Shown: piece by piece, positions 16,901 through 28,695 of the stretch
Layout of the letters: each line of letters begins with the position of its first letter
Position numbering within the stretch: the first letter of the stretch is position 1
Assembly (NCBI RefSeq): GCF_003955735.1
Contig: NZ_CP034464.1
Span: forward strand, 2,108,001 to 2,172,000
Reading direction: 5' to 3'
DNA length: 64,000 nt
Source of the DNA: Undibacterium parvum
GTDB lineage: Bacteria > Pseudomonadota > Gammaproteobacteria > Burkholderiales > Burkholderiaceae_D
The notes under the pieces: model-generated
Told to the model about the DNA's origin: nothing
What the model saw: the letters and a program-made list of their open reading frames with translations, nothing else
Database searches by the model: none
Program-made: the position numbers and the translations under genes

Positions 16901-17680
16901 ATGTGCCAGTTACTCGCAATGAATTGCAATACCCCGACCGACATCATGTTCAGTTTTACCGGCTTTGCGCTGCGTGGCGGCAATACCGACGAGCATAAAG
17001 ATGGCTGGGGCATTGCGTTTTTTGAGGGCAAGGGCGTGCGCCATTTTGTCGATCATCAGGCCGCGGTCGATTCGCCGATTGCGGGTCTGATCAAGAGTTA
17101 TCCGATTAAATCGAAGAATGTGATTGCGCATATCCGTAAGGCGACGCAGGGCGTGGTTAGCCTGGAAAATTGCCATCCTTTTGTGCGCGAATGCTGGGGC
17201 GTTTACTGGGTATTTGCCCACAATGGCGACCTGAAAAATTTCGCGCCTGTGCTAGATGCTGCTTACCATACCGTCGGCAGCACTGACAGCGAATGGGCCT
17301 TTTGTTATGTGATGCAAGAGATGCGCAAACACTTTGGTGATAGTATGCCGCCACTGGCTGAGATTAGCCGCTTCCTGCGCCAGATTTGTAGCGAGATTGC
17401 CGCCTACGGCACCTTCAATATGACGCTCTCAAACGGCGAGGCGCTGTTCGTCCATTGCTCGACCAATTTGCACTATATCGTGCGCCAGTATCCATTCTGC
17501 GAAGCGACTTTATCGGACGAAGATATCGCAATCGATTTTGCGGCAGTCACCACGCCGCAAGATAAAGTGGCGCTGATCGCGACCGCGCCGCTGACCTGCA
17601 ATGAACATTGGACGCCATTTGGGGCCGGCGAATTTAAGGTCTTTGTCGATGGCGATGTGCTGGCCGCGGAGGCCGCATGA
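16901..17680 (+). CDS. Class II glutamine amidotransferase (YafJ-like)
   Basis: A 259-residue N-terminal-nucleophile amidotransferase. The protein starts Met-Cys2 (MCQLLAMNCN); Cys2 becomes the catalytic N-terminus after removal of Met. Further family motifs are LRGGNTDEHKDGWGIAFFEG, VIAHIRKATQG and NCHPFVRECWGVYWVFAHNG. It has no synthetase partner domain, like YafJ of E. coli, whose acceptor is unknown. Its stop overlaps the start of the downstream LysR gene by four bases, implying coexpression. Confidence 0.9.
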   Translation: MCQLLAMNCNTPTDIMFSFTGFALRGGNTDEHKDGWGIAFFEGKGVRHFVDHQAAVDSPIAGLIKSYPIKSKNVIAHIRKATQGVVSLENCHPFVRECWGVYWVFAHNGDLKNFAPVLDAAYHTVGSTDSEWAFCYVMQEMRKHFGDSMPPLAEISRFLRQICSEIAAYGTFNMTLSNGEALFVHCSTNLHYIVRQYPFCEATLSDEDIAIDFAAVTTPQDKVALIATAPLTCNEHWTPFGAGEFKVFVDGDVLAAEAA

Positions 17681-18606
17681 CTAAGCCAAAACAAGATCAG
17701 CTCGACACCCATCTGCTGCGGGTTTTGCACACCTTATTAAGTGAGCGCAGCGTAACCCGCGCTGCCATCAAACTCGGGCAGTCACAACCGGCTGTTAGCA
17801 ATACCCTCAAGCGCCTGCGCGAGATTACTGGCGACGCCATCCTGGTGCGCAGTAAAAACGGCATGACCGTGACGCTGCGCGGCGAAGAATTATTTGTGCT
17901 GGCCAAGCAGGGTTTGCAGATCATAGACAGCATCGCCAACCCGCCACCACTGTTTGTTCCCGCCAGCACCCAGCGCGTATTTAATTTGGGCGCACCGGAT
18001 TATTTAAGTGTCTTGCTGATCCCCGCAATTATTGAAAAAATTCGCACTCAGGCACCGCATGCCAGTCTGGTCGTACATGCCTTGAATGCCGGTTTTGATT
18101 ATGTGGCAGCGCTAGAAAACGGTACGCTCGATTGCGTCATCGGCAACTGGCCGGATCTGCCTGCGCATCTACATCTGACCCAATTATTTGAAGATGAAGT
18201 AGTCTGCATGATTCACCAAAATCATCCGGTGGTGAAACACGGTTTGTCGCTCAAGCATTATGTAGAGATGGAACATCTGGCACCGTCCCCGTACACCTTG
18301 GGACATCGCAATATCATCGACAATGCGCTTACGGCACTCGGTTTAAAACGCAAGATACACATGACCATCCCGTATTTCGGCATGGTGCCGCAGATCCTTG
18401 CCAAGACCGATCTGATCTTTACCACTAGCCGCAGCTTCGCCCTGCAATGCGCCAAAGACTGGCCGATCGCGGTGCTGCCGGTACCGCTGGCGATACCGAA
18501 GATGCAGTTCTTTATGCTCTGGCATGAGCGCGTTCACGCTGCCGCCGAAGTGCAGTGGTTACGCCGCATCGTGGCAGAAGCGGCCACGGCAGTGGTGGCG
18601 GTTTAA
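17677..18606 (+). CDS. LysR-family transcriptional regulator
   Basis: A 309-residue LysR protein of the NodD/PcpR-like subgroup: HTH at residues ~9-67 (LLRVLHTLLSERSVTRAA, GQSQPAVSNTLKRLRE) and effector domain with FNLGAPDYLSVLLIPAI and GTLDCVIGNWPDLP. Its ATG overlaps the stop of the amidotransferase gene, an unusual same-strand coupling that suggests joint regulation. A repeat-filled gap follows. Confidence 0.92.
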   Translation: MTKPKQDQLDTHLLRVLHTLLSERSVTRAAIKLGQSQPAVSNTLKRLREITGDAILVRSKNGMTVTLRGEELFVLAKQGLQIIDSIANPPPLFVPASTQRVFNLGAPDYLSVLLIPAIIEKIRTQAPHASLVVHALNAGFDYVAALENGTLDCVIGNWPDLPAHLHLTQLFEDEVVCMIHQNHPVVKHGLSLKHYVEMEHLAPSPYTLGHRNIIDNALTALGLKRKIHMTIPYFGMVPQILAKTDLIFTTSRSFALQCAKDWPIAVLPVPLAIPKMQFFMLWHERVHAAAEVQWLRRIVAEAATAVVAV

Positions 18607-18629
18607 TCTGGCGAATTTTAAAAGTGGCA

Positions 18630-18703
18630 AGCCCAGCGCGCATATTCCATGCGGCTCTCAGGCCATGCAGGCTGGGAACCCGCATGGAATATGCGCGCTG
18701 GCA
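18630..18703. repeat. REP-like repeat A, copy 4 (best conserved)
   Basis: Arms CAGCGCGCATATTCCATGCG and CGCATGGAATATGCGCGCTG are exact inverted copies over 20 bp, with a spacer of about 30 bases. It forms the left outer arm of the large imperfect palindrome 18630-19390. Confidence 0.85.
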
Positions 18704-18719
18704 GGGTGCTTGAAAAAAT

Positions 18720-18935
18720 CGGGTTTTGCGGTCGCCTTCTTTTGCTTACATTTTCTTGGCTTCGCCAAAAAAGGTATGCCAAAAAAGGCGCCGCAAAGTC
18801 GCTGTCCCTGCGGGATACCCAATTGTGCAGGTCGTAAAATGGGAAAAGTTCGAAACTCGCTACGCTCAAACACGAACCTTTCTAATCCATTTTCCGCCCC
18901 GCACAATTGGCAGCGCCACATGCGAATTCGAGTCA
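18720..18935 (+). repeat. Repeat module C, left copy
   Basis: The stretch from GCAAAGTCGCTGTCCCTGCG through TTGTGCAGGTCGTAAAATGG to CGCCACATGCGAA is matched, inverted and diverged, at 19045-19222. It contains long apparent reading frames but they are low-complexity by-products of the repeat. The following spacer 18932-18962 has three GTCAAAA words spaced 12 bases apart. Confidence 0.65.
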
Positions 18936-19044
18936 AAAGCAGAGTCAAAACCCAAGTCAAAAGCACCGGATTGCCGTAGCTTGATGTGTGTTGGCATTGC
19001 GTTTGCAGAGGAATGGAAGTCGCACTTCGGATGTGTTGACCTTC

Positions 19045-19222
19045 GCCTTTCGCATGTGGCGCTGCCGCTTGTGCATGGCAGAAAATGGATTAGGAATGAA
19101 GCTTGTTTGAGCGCAGCGAGTTTGCTTCATTCCCCATTTTTTGACCTGCACAGGCGGGCACCCGAAGGGCAGCGACTTTGCGTCGCCTTCTTTTGCTTCC
19201 GTTTCTTGGCGAAGCAAGAAAA
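19045..19222 (-). repeat. Repeat module C, right (inverted) copy
   Basis: Reverse-complement match of 18780-18935: TTCGCATGTGGCGCTGCC, AAAATGGATTAGGAATGAAG, GACCTGCACAGGCGGGCACC and GCAGCGACTTTGCGTCGCC face their left-copy counterparts. Similarity is interrupted but runs over about 150 bases. Confidence 0.65.
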
Positions 19223-19278
19223 GGGAGTAGCCGCCGGTCTACCACCGGCCAGCAATCTCACATCAACGAAAGAAGTAA
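19193..19278 (+). repeat. Intergenic repeat module B, copy 2
   Basis: TTGGCGAAGCAAGAAAAGGG, GCCGGTCTACCACCGGCC and CAATCTCACATCAACGA match the module at 2503-2585. As there, a REP-like A copy follows after about 40 bases. Confidence 0.7.
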
Positions 19279-19315
19279 AAAAACGACCTAGCAACCGCAA
19301 ACCAAAAACAGCATG

Positions 19316-19390
19316 CCGCCAGCGCGCATATTCCATGCGGCTTACAGGCCTATGTGCTTGAAGAAGCGCATGGAATATGGGCGCTGGCGC
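19316..19390. repeat. REP-like repeat A, copy 5
   Basis: Arms CCAGCGCGCATATTCCATGC and GCATGGAATATGGGCGCTGG. It is the right outer arm of the large imperfect palindrome. No gene is present in 18607-19540. Confidence 0.82.
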
Positions 19391-19540
19391 TGCCTGTTTT
19401 GAGATACCATGCGACGCAATAGATGAAGCCCATTGCGCCCTACGATTACGCCTTACCGGGTTGGCAAGGCAGGTAAATGGAATTTCACGTGGTGCGACAT
19501 ACATGATTACACTACGCTAATCGCACCTACGCCGAATAGG

Positions 19541-19855
19541 TTAAGCATCTGGTTCTGTAATAATTTCTTTTGGTTGAAACGGATTATTTACAGCCATTGC
19601 TCTCAGGATAAGCGGTGCAGAAATTCCAATATTGACAGCTAAGACAGGCTTTAACACAATGTCAGACGATACATACATAAATGCAAGTCCGCCGCCAAGT
19701 ACAGGCATGATAAAAAATGAAAACCAATAAAGCCAATCTTTTAGATCTGGTCTCTGTGATTTTGGCAGCTTGTGTAGTTCTGCGAGTTCTAAAAATTTAG
19801 TTGCAAAAGCGCCAAATACAGCAAATAAAACTGGTGATACAAACGAATCTGTCAT
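19541..19855 (-). CDS. Small membrane protein of unknown function (3 predicted helices)
   Basis: A 104-residue protein I do not recognise. Three hydrophobic segments are visible, at about residues 6-24 (SPVLFAVFGAFATKFLELA), 42-64 (WLYWFSFFIMPVLGGGLAFM) and 68-90 (VLKPVLAVNIGISAPLILRA), joined by a charged loop (HKLPKSQRPDLKD). It begins one base after the stop of the winged-helix-like gene at 19857, so the two form a tight operon. Base composition is clearly more AT-rich than the neighbours, suggesting acquisition by transfer. Confidence 0.6.
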   Translation of the reverse strand: MTDSFVSPVLFAVFGAFATKFLELAELHKLPKSQRPDLKDWLYWFSFFIMPVLGGGLAFMYVSSDIVLKPVLAVNIGISAPLILRAMAVNNPFQPKEIITEPDA

Positions 19856-19856
19856 T

Positions 19857-20126
19857 TTAATCGCCCCTATTTTTAAATGCCGAAATCAGTCTTTTAAAAG
19901 GACTTGTTTGCTGGCGATGTTTTTCTCTAGATGCAAATAAGGATTCGCCTTTGGTGTTTGGCACAGATGACATTACTACGCGATCACCTTTGCTAACAAT
20001 CACTTTACGTACGGTGTCAGTCGATACTTTTGTTTCGTTAGAAATTCCACTGATCGTCCTCCACATAAATTTTGGATTTTCTAATGCTGTCTGAATTTTT
20101 TGCTCGTCGGAATTTTCTCTTTTCAT
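19857..20126 (-). CDS. Small winged-helix-like protein of unknown function
   Basis: An 89-residue basic protein. The middle (residues ~19-66) reads like a winged helix-turn-helix: FMWRTISGISNETKVSTDTV would be helices 1-3, with recognition helix VRKVIVSKG, and the SSVPNTKGESLFASR segment a beta wing. The tail is rich in Lys/Arg/Gln. AAGGA lies six bases before the ATG. It is the first gene of a two-gene unit with the membrane protein at 19541 and lies 76 bases downstream of metH on the same strand. AT-rich compared with neighbours. Function unknown. Confidence 0.6.
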   Translation of the reverse strand: MKRENSDEQKIQTALENPKFMWRTISGISNETKVSTDTVRKVIVSKGDRVVMSSVPNTKGESLFASREKHRQQTSPFKRLISAFKNRGD

Positions 20127-20202
20127 ATAAATCCTTAAAAATCAAATAAAAACAACAATTGCCTATTTGTTTCTTTGCGATATTTGCTTCAATTTACTCC
20201 CA

Positions 20203-23952
<3,750 letters not shown>

Positions 23953-23966
23953 GATTTCTGTCTCTA

Positions 23967-24007
23967 AAGCAAAAAACCCGATCAAACACTCGCAGGCGGG
24001 ATCGGGT
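23967..24007 (-). terminator. Terminator-like hairpin in the metH leader (candidate attenuator)
   Basis: On the metH strand, CCCGATC (24007 downward) pairs with GATCGGG across a 16-base GC-rich loop and is followed at once by TTTTTT, the form of an intrinsic terminator, ending about 20 bases before the metH start codon. A possible TATAAT lies at 24055-24060 upstream. This order (promoter, terminator, gene) suggests transcription attenuation. I could not recognise a known S-adenosylhomocysteine, SAM or cobalamin riboswitch core. Confidence 0.55.
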
Positions 24008-24054
24008 AAGAAGTAAGCGCAATCTGGCTCGTAAAGCTACGCTGGAAGGCATAA

Positions 24055-24060
24055 ATTATA
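24055..24060 (-). promoter_or_regulatory. Possible metH -10 box
   Basis: TATAAT on the minus strand about 100 bases upstream of the metH start; no good -35 hexamer is seen at 17 bases, so the call is tentative. Confidence 0.35.
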
Positions 24061-24180
24061 CGTCAAAGCCAGAACTAAGACGCCCGATACTGCGCGATCG
24101 CGGCGATTTTCTTAGACTTTGTGGTTAGATGTTTATGCGCTTCATCGTAGCAGCCTGGGCTCAGCTAAGCTGGCGCGCAT

Positions 24181-24213
24181 AAAAAAAGACGCATCTTCTT
24201 GCGAAAGATGCGC
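24181..24213 (-). terminator. Intrinsic terminator of the terC-like gene
   Basis: On the minus strand the stem GCGCATCTT / AAGATGCGT with a seven-base loop is followed by a T7 run, 31 bases after the stop codon at 24244. The rest of 24008-24180 holds the metH leader and no gene. Confidence 0.88.
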
Positions 24214-24243
24214 CCAAAGGGGAATGATGTAAGGACTGCTTGT

Positions 24244-25197
24244 TTAGTCTTTTTTACGGGTGGCGATCAGGCTGGCAATAATCGAGCCGGCTAACAGCGT
24301 ACCTATGACTAATAAAGAAACGGTGGTCGGCACATGTATCCATTTGACGATGAGCATCTTGATACCGACAAACATCAGGACAAAAGCCAGGCCAAATTTC
24401 AATAAGTGGAAGCGATCCGCCATATCGGCCAGCAAGAAGTACAGTGCACGCAGACCCATGATGGCAAAAATATTCGAGGTGAAGACGATGAAAGGATCGG
24501 TCGTCACCGCAAAAATCGCCGGTATCGAATCGACCGCAAACACCACGTCGGATATTTCTATCAGTATCAAGACTAAAAACAGCGGGGTGTACACGCGCTT
24601 GCCGTTTTCTATGATGCTAAATTTTTCACCATGGTAGCCCTTAGTAAATGGCAGCATCTTCTTCATCAGACGCAATACCGGATTGGCTTCCAGATCGGGT
24701 TCTTTTTCGGCAGCCACCAACATGCGCATACCAGTGAACAGCAGAAAAATACCAAATAAATACAAGACCCAGGAAAACTGCGTGACTACCCAAGTGCCGG
24801 CTAAGATCATCGCGATGCGCATGACAATGGCGCCGAGTACACCGTATAGCAAGACCTTGCGCTGATATTGCACAGGCACGGCGAAATGGCTAAAAATAAG
24901 CAGAAATACGAAGACGTTATCGACCGAGAGTGATTTTTCTATCACGTAGCCAGTCAGGAACTCCATTGCCTTGGTATTCGCGACTTCCAGGCTGACAGTT
25001 TCTTTGAGGTAAAACCAGAGGCCATAGTCAAAGAGCAAGGCCAGGCTGACCCAGACCGCGGACCAGATCGCAGCTTCTTTGACGCCCACTTTGTGTGCTT
25101 TGGAGCCGCCTAGGGCAAAGACGTCGAGCAGTATCATGCCGAGAACAAAGGCAATGAAAGCCGCCCACATCCAGGGATGTGCGATGGTGTGTAGCAT
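24244..25197 (-). CDS. TerC/Alx family integral membrane protein
   Basis: A 317-residue membrane protein of the TerC family (PF03741), with about eight to nine helices. The conserved acidic membrane motifs are visible: FLTGYVIEKSLSVDNVFVFL and LILIEISDVVFAVDSIPAIF, whose acidic residues are thought to coordinate metal. Members such as Alx (manganese export) and TerC (tellurite-linked) handle divalent metal efflux. The ATG at 25197 follows an AGAGAG site. A hairpin at 25219-25246 lies just upstream. I looked for a yybP-ykoY manganese riboswitch and did not see one. Confidence 0.92.
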   Translation of the reverse strand: MLHTIAHPWMWAAFIAFVLGMILLDVFALGGSKAHKVGVKEAAIWSAVWVSLALLFDYGLWFYLKETVSLEVANTKAMEFLTGYVIEKSLSVDNVFVFLLIFSHFAVPVQYQRKVLLYGVLGAIVMRIAMILAGTWVVTQFSWVLYLFGIFLLFTGMRMLVAAEKEPDLEANPVLRLMKKMLPFTKGYHGEKFSIIENGKRVYTPLFLVLILIEISDVVFAVDSIPAIFAVTTDPFIVFTSNIFAIMGLRALYFLLADMADRFHLLKFGLAFVLMFVGIKMLIVKWIHVPTTVSLLVIGTLLAGSIIASLIATRKKD

Positions 25198-25218
25198 GGT
25201 TTTCTCTCTGTTTAATAT

Positions 25219-25246
25219 GAAATGCGGGGTGGCTGCCCCGCATTTC
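25219..25246. terminator. Perfect hairpin between BI-1 and terC-like genes
   Basis: GAAATGCGGGG / CCCCGCATTTC is an exact 11-bp stem with a six-base loop. It lies 60 bases after the BI-1 gene stop and 22 bases before the terC-like start on the same strand. There is no T tail, so it may be a weak terminator or a leader structure. Confidence 0.5.
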
Positions 25247-25306
25247 TTAGCTTAGTACTTTTTATACACTGTCGCGAGCTTGTTTGGCCACGAGCTGAGA
25301 TTGCGT

Positions 25307-25993
25307 TTATTCTTTATCTATAAATCCCAGCAATTGCAATAAGCTGGTGAACAGATTAAAGATCGTGATGTACAGGCTGACGGTGGCCATGACGTAATTG
25401 GTTTCGCCGCCACGAATGATGTTGCTGGTTTCAAACAAAATCATGCCCGACATCAGCAACACCATGACTGCCGAGATGGTCAACGATAAGGCTGGGATCT
25501 GGAAGAAGATCGCGCCCAGACTCGCCACAAAGGTGACCAACATGCCTATCATCAAGAAACCAGCCATGAAGCTGAAATCACGTTTGCTGATCAATACGTA
25601 AGCCGACAGGCCCATGAAAATGATACCGGTCAAACCCATCGCGCCCATCACGATACTACTGCCGCCTGGCATGGCCAGATAACGGCTGATGATAGGGCCC
25701 AAGGTAAAGCCCATGAAGCCGGTTAAGGCGAACACTGAGGCGATGCCCCAGGCGCTGTTACGCAATTTGGTGGTGAGAAACAATAAGCCGAAATAGCCGA
25801 CCAAGGTAATGATCAGACCCGGATTCGGCAAAGAAAACGCCACGCTGGCACCGGCAGTCAGGGCTGAAAACAGCAAAGTCATGGACAACAGCATATAGGT
25901 GTTGCGCAAAACCTTATGGCTCGCGCTGGCGCTGCTGTCTACATAATCGACGGTTTGTGCATCATGCACGTTAGAACTGCTTAATATTTTCAT
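25307..25993 (-). CDS. Bax inhibitor-1/YccA family membrane protein
   Basis: A 228-residue membrane protein with seven hydrophobic helices, of the BI-1 family (PF01027). Features: a cytoplasmic N-terminus, then LRNTYMLLSMTLLFSALTAG, GFTLGPIISRY, and a C-terminal end GGETNYVMATVSLYITIFNL and LLQLLGF typical of YccA-like members. Bacterial members are linked to FtsH regulation and calcium leak. The ATG at 25993 is preceded by AGGAG at a good distance, so the longer in-frame start upstream is rejected. Divergent from nhaR. Confidence 0.92.
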   Translation of the reverse strand: MKILSSSNVHDAQTVDYVDSSASASHKVLRNTYMLLSMTLLFSALTAGASVAFSLPNPGLIITLVGYFGLLFLTTKLRNSAWGIASVFALTGFMGFTLGPIISRYLAMPGGSSIVMGAMGLTGIIFMGLSAYVLISKRDFSFMAGFLMIGMLVTFVASLGAIFFQIPALSLTISAVMVLLMSGMILFETSNIIRGGETNYVMATVSLYITIFNLFTSLLQLLGFIDKE

Positions 25994-26137
25994 ACGTTTC
26001 TCCTGAAATTTTGAAAACACAGATGTGTCGCAAATGTTTTCGCCTTCGCAACAGAAGGTGAGGTCAGTGTAATCGCTGTTATTTAACAATAAAAGTCGAA
26101 TATAATTGTTAAACACTTCGTATTTTTCGATGAATTT

Positions 26138-27064
26138 ATGTCTCAACTCAACTACAAGCATTTACATTATTTTTGGGTGGTCGCCAAAGCCGGCAGTATT
26201 GCCAGAGCCAGCGAGCAGTTACACCTGACGCCGCAAACGATCAGTGGCCAGTTAAGCCTGTTTGAAGAGGTGCAGGGTGAGCAGCTGTTTAAAAAGAGTG
26301 GGCGTAATCTGGAACTGACTGAGGCTGGGCGATTGGTCTTGAGTTACGCTGAAGAAATTTTCTCGCTAGGCCAAGAACTGGAGCAGGTGCTGCATCATAG
26401 GCCCACCGAGCGCACCGTGCAATTGCGGGTCGGCGTCTCGGATGCGGTGGCCAAAGCGGTCGCGTACCGTCTACTTGAACCTGCTCTGGCATTGCCGCAA
26501 ACCCTGCGGATTAATTGCCGTGAAGGTAAGCTCGATTATCTGCTGGCGGAACTGGCGATGCACAAACTCGACATCGTGATCACCGATACGCCGATGCCGC
26601 CCACCGTCAAGGTCAAGGCTTACACCCATCAGTTGGGCGAATGCGGGATTAGTTTTTTTGCCACCAAGGCCTTGGTGCAGCAGTATCCGGCGCCTTTTCC
26701 TGCTTGTCTTGATGCGGCACCGCTGTTATTGCCCGGTGAGGATTCTGCCTTGCGTTCCAAATTAATGCATTGGTTGAGTACGCAGCAATTGCATCCGCGT
26801 ATCGCTGGCGAATTTGATGATAGCGCCCTGATGAGCGCCTTTGGTCAGGCTGGCGCGGGTTTTTTTGCCGCGCCTTCGAGTATCGCCGATATGGTGATGC
26901 GGCAATACGATGTCTCGCTAGTGGGGCATACCGAGCAAATCCGTGAGCAGTTTTATGCGATCTCGGTGCAACGAAAATTAAGCCATCCGGCGGTACTGGC
27001 GATCAGCCGTGCTGCGCAGCAAAGCAACTTTGGGGACTTGACCGAGACGCCGGAGCTTGCTTAA
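26138..27064 (+). CDS. nhaR: LysR-family regulator NhaR
   Basis: A 308-residue LysR protein of the NhaR subgroup, recognised by its N-terminus: MSQLNYKHLHYFWVVAKAGS, then HLTPQTISGQLSLFEE and LFKKSGRNLELTEAGRLVL. NhaR activates the sodium/proton antiporter gene nhaA and other osmotic-response genes in enterobacteria. No nhaA is in the window, so the target here is unknown. Divergent from the BI-1 family gene with a 144-base gap. Confidence 0.88.
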   Translation: MSQLNYKHLHYFWVVAKAGSIARASEQLHLTPQTISGQLSLFEEVQGEQLFKKSGRNLELTEAGRLVLSYAEEIFSLGQELEQVLHHRPTERTVQLRVGVSDAVAKAVAYRLLEPALALPQTLRINCREGKLDYLLAELAMHKLDIVITDTPMPPTVKVKAYTHQLGECGISFFATKALVQQYPAPFPACLDAAPLLLPGEDSALRSKLMHWLSTQQLHPRIAGEFDDSALMSAFGQAGAGFFAAPSSIADMVMRQYDVSLVGHTEQIREQFYAISVQRKLSHPAVLAISRAAQQSNFGDLTETPELA

Positions 27065-27083
27065 ATAAGGGGAGTATCGAGCT

Positions 27084-27128
27084 ACTACAGCTGCTTGCGC
27101 ACATACTACGTGCGCAAGCAGCTGTAGT
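27084..27128. other. Perfect 19-bp-arm hairpin between nhaR and fmt
   Basis: ACTACAGCTGCTTGCGCAC (27084-27102) and its exact reverse complement (27110-27128) enclose a seven-base loop in the convergent gap. There is no T run on either side. It would form an extremely stable RNA hairpin on both transcripts. Confidence 0.7.
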
Positions 27129-27159
27129 GATCTCATACTGGGAGGGAGTATCTGATATT

Positions 27160-27189
27160 TTCAATTGCACTTCACGCAGTGCAATTGAA
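27160..27189 (-). terminator. Perfect 12-bp-arm hairpin at the end of fmt
   Basis: TTCAATTGCACT / AGTGCAATTGAA with a six-base loop begins one base beyond the fmt stop codon. On the fmt strand it is followed by AAATATC rather than a T run, so termination is plausible but unproven. Confidence 0.5.
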
Positions 27190-27190
27190 T

Positions 27191-28168
27191 CTAGTGCGAG
27201 AAAATTTGCCCCGGTGTGATCGCAAAACCCTTGAGAAATTCAGCCGCTGGCAAGCGCTTGCCGCCCGGTTTTTGCAGCTCTAACAGACGCAGCACCGAGG
27301 CTCCGCTATCGCAAGCGAGCAACACGCCATCCTGCGCATTGGCGGCCAGCACCTGGCCAGATACAGCCGTGCTGGATTGATCGACGACCCCAGTTACCTG
27401 TTCGGCACGCCAGATTTTGACGATAGTGCCATCGAGCACTGCGTGCGCACCCGGAAAAGGATTGAAGGCGCGAATTTTTCTGTCTAGCGCCAAGGCAGAT
27501 AAACTGAAATCGAGCGCCGCTTCTTCTTTGCTGATTTTGGCCGCGTAAGTGACGCCAAGTTCTGGCTGCACAGTGGCGGGCAGTGTGCCTTGCTCAAGCT
27601 GACGCAGGGCTTTGACTATCATGCTTCCACCTAGTGCAGCGAGTTTATCGTGCAGGCTGCCGGTACTGTCGTCATCCGCAATCGCGATGTTTTCGATAGC
27701 CAGCATGGGGCCGGTATCGAGGCCGAGCTCCATCTGCATGATGGTGATGCCGGTTTCGCTATCGCCGCTTTCAATCGCTCTGTGGATAGGTGCGGCACCG
27801 CGCCAGCGCGGTAACAGGGAACCGTGAATATTGATGCAACCGAGACGCGGGATTTCTAATGCGGACAGCGGTAGGATTAAACCGTAGGCCGCGACCACCA
27901 TGACGTCGTGCGGCGTCGCTTTGAGTAGTGCATGCGCTTCTTGCGCGATCTCGGGATACTTGCCGTCTAAGCGCAAGGAGATCGGTTGCGCGACTGGGAT
28001 ATTCTGTTCCAACGCAAATTGTTTGACCGCAGAAGCGTGCATTTGCATGCCACGTCCGGCCGGCCTATCTGGTTGCGTCAGTACCAGTGGAATTTCAAAG
28101 CCAGCAGCGTGCAGTGCCTTGAGCGCCACTGCGGCAAATTCCGGGGTGCCGGCAAAGATTACTCTCAT
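27191..28168 (-). CDS. fmt: Methionyl-tRNA formyltransferase
   Basis: A 325-residue enzyme that formylates initiator Met-tRNA using 10-formyltetrahydrofolate. The N-terminal [19 protein letters not shown] and the signature [20 protein letters not shown] carry the catalytic Asn-His; the catalytic Asp is in [11 protein letters not shown]. The C-terminal tRNA-binding barrel contains [12 protein letters not shown]. Its ATG overlaps the def stop by four bases (ATGA), the classic def-fmt operon. Confidence 0.97.
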   Translation of the reverse strand: MRVIFAGTPEFAAVALKALHAAGFEIPLVLTQPDRPAGRGMQMHASAVKQFALEQNIPVAQPISLRLDGKYPEIAQEAHALLKATPHDVMVVAAYGLILPLSALEIPRLGCINIHGSLLPRWRGAAPIHRAIESGDSETGITIMQMELGLDTGPMLAIENIAIADDDSTGSLHDKLAALGGSMIVKALRQLEQGTLPATVQPELGVTYAAKISKEEAALDFSLSALALDRKIRAFNPFPGAHAVLDGTIVKIWRAEQVTGVVDQSSTAVSGQVLAANAQDGVLLACDSGASVLRLLELQKPGGKRLPAAEFLKGFAITPGQIFSH

Positions 28169-28695
28169 CGGCGACCGCGCTGCTTGTCGTATTGCTCCTG
28201 ACGCTCTTCCTTGAGCATTTTGGTCTTGATACGATTGCGTTTGAGAGGAGACAGATATTCGACAAACACCTTGCCGATCAGATGATCCATCTCATGTTGT
28301 ACGCACACCGCCAGCAAGCCATCTGCATGCAGCTCGAAGGAATTACCGTCGATGTCGAGCGCCCGCACTTTTACTTCGGCGGCGCGTTCTACGCCATCAT
28401 AAATTCCCGGCACCGAGAGGCAACCCTCGTCATACACCTTGCGTTCAGGGCTGGACCAGATAATTTCTGGATTAATGAATACCAAAAGATCAGTATTTGT
28501 TTCAGATGTATCAATCACGACCAATTGTTCGTGCACATCAACCTGCGAGGCAGCTAGCCCTACACCAGGGGCGTCGTACATGGTTTCGGCCATGTCAGCG
28601 ACCAATTTTTTCAGGCGGGCATCAAAAATTGTAACCGGCTTGGCAATTTTGTGCAGACGGGCATCAGGATAACGTAGAATATTAAGTATAGACAT
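28165..28695 (-). CDS. def: Peptide deformylase
   Basis: A 176-residue iron/zinc peptide deformylase that removes the formyl group from nascent proteins. All three motifs are present: [16 protein letters not shown] (metal-binding Cys) and QHEMDHLIG (HExxH). I chose the ATG at 28695 ([11 protein letters not shown]); an in-frame GTG four codons upstream is possible. It is the first gene of the def-fmt pair and is divergent from the LysM-dprA cluster. The 28696-28890 gap should hold both promoters. Confidence 0.97.
   Translation of the reverse strand: MSILNILRYPDARLHKIAKPVTIFDARLKKLVADMAETMYDAPGVGLAASQVDVHEQLVVIDTSETNTDLLVFINPEIIWSSPERKVYDEGCLSVPGIYDGVERAAEVKVRALDIDGNSFELHADGLLAVCVQHEMDHLIGKVFVEYLSPLKRNRIKTKMLKEERQEQYDKQRGRR

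Noticed and set aside
18932..18962. CRISPR-like short repeats (GTCAAAA three times at 12-base spacing)
   Set aside because: The repeat is seven bases with five-base gaps, far from CRISPR geometry, and no cas genes are present.
18524..19361. Several overlapping frames of 60-211 codons
   Set aside because: They are by-products of the repeat modules and palindromes; frames run on both strands over the same bases and have repeat-specific composition.
23953..24060. Known SAH or cobalamin riboswitch, or a leader peptide, before metH
   Set aside because: No recognisable consensus core. A 35-codon frame exists in the leader but has no methionine codons beyond the start and no ribosome site.
25198..25306. 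yybP-ykoY manganese riboswitch before the terC-like gene
   Set aside because: The expected conserved core was not seen; only a simple perfect hairpin is present.
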